Source of the DNA: Perognathus longimembris pacificus
Taxonomy: Eukaryota; Chordata; Mammalia; Rodentia; Heteromyidae
Assembly (NCBI RefSeq): GCF_023159225.1
Contig: NC_063176.1
Span: 4,104,963-4,168,962, forward strand
Reading direction: 5' to 3'
DNA: 64,000 nucleotides
In this document: piece after piece, positions 63,746 to 64,000 of the stretch
Layout: each line of letters begins with the position of its first letter
How positions within the stretch are numbered: the first letter of the stretch is position 1
Made by a program: the position numbers and the translations under genes
The notes under the pieces: generated by a model
The model's input: only the letters and a program-made list of their open reading frames with translations
The model's database searches: none
Told to the model about the DNA's origin: nothing

Positions 63746-64000
63746 CTTACTTTATCATTTTATCCATGAGAGAAATGGCCATAGTGACCATATATTTTGT
63801 TGACTAGAACCTTTTCTCCTTAGTAATAGTATTTTTAGTAAATATAGAATTAGATAGCACATTATCAAACACATCAACTGTATGATTTTTAAAACAAAGC
63901 AATTCATGTGGGATAATATATATTAATATTGTATGTTTTACTGTTCTTTGATTATTTAGTAGAAGTGGGGCAGTCTTAAGAGGTATCACTCTACCCATCT

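Larger units (their letters stand above)
60976..64000. other. Intergenic sequence beyond SULT1B1
   Basis: No gene recognised. AT-rich unique-looking sequence with a TA-rich tract (61674-61722), one full SINE, one B1 fragment and a CA repeat. In other mammals a UGT2 cluster lies on this side of SULT1B1, but no UGT exon is visible. Confidence 0.55.

Overview
This is nuclear DNA from a mammal. It carries two complete multi-exon cytosolic sulfotransferase genes with consensus GT-AG introns, set among SINEs, 5'-truncated L1 copies, microsatellites and one endogenous retrovirus. The repeats point to a rodent: B1 (7SL-derived) sequences, ID-like tRNA-derived SINEs, and many copies of a dimer made of an ID-like left unit and a second tRNA-like right unit, plus a B1-like/tRNA-like composite. 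I associate these dimers with the kangaroo-rat/pocket-mouse/gopher group (Geomyoidea). That placement is inference from memory of SINE types, not a database result.

Layout. 1-3051: intergenic or upstream sequence with no confident gene. 3052-18906: SULT1D1 on the + strand, seven coding exons, 295 codons, intact. 18907-34050: about 15 kb of intergenic repeats, including an L1 with an internal inversion (31663-32925) and two young SINE copies. 34124-42882: a provirus on the - strand with 433-bp LTRs, a Lys-type primer binding site, broken gag, a truncated pol (end of RT, RNase H, integrase) and a nearly full-length env. It is betaretrovirus-like in gag and pol, with a type-D/gamma-style env. 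About 2.1 kb of sequence with no recognisable viral coding lies where nucleocapsid, protease and most of RT should be. 42903-46302: intergenic. 46303-60954: SULT1B1 on the + strand, seven coding exons, 296 codons, intact. 60955-64000: intergenic repeats.

The sulfotransferases are tandem paralogues with matching exon phases (148, 126/129, 98, 127, 95, 181 and 113 coding bases). Both keep the PAPS-binding loop, the catalytic histidine, the 3'-phosphate contacts, the RKGxxGDWK region and the dimer motif, so both should make active PAPS-dependent enzymes for phenolic or amine substrates. The order fits the SULT1E1-SULT1D1-SULT1B1 cluster of mammals. No SULT1E1 or UGT2 exon is visible here.

Most notable observations: (1) the provirus has LTRs that differ at one base that I can find, yet its interior has three in-frame stops, two gag frameshifts and a large replacement, which suggests a defective copy mobilised in trans; (2) it sits inside one unit of an 87-bp tandem duplication; (3) a SINE inserted across the exon 3 splice donor of SULT1D1, and its target duplication copies that donor.
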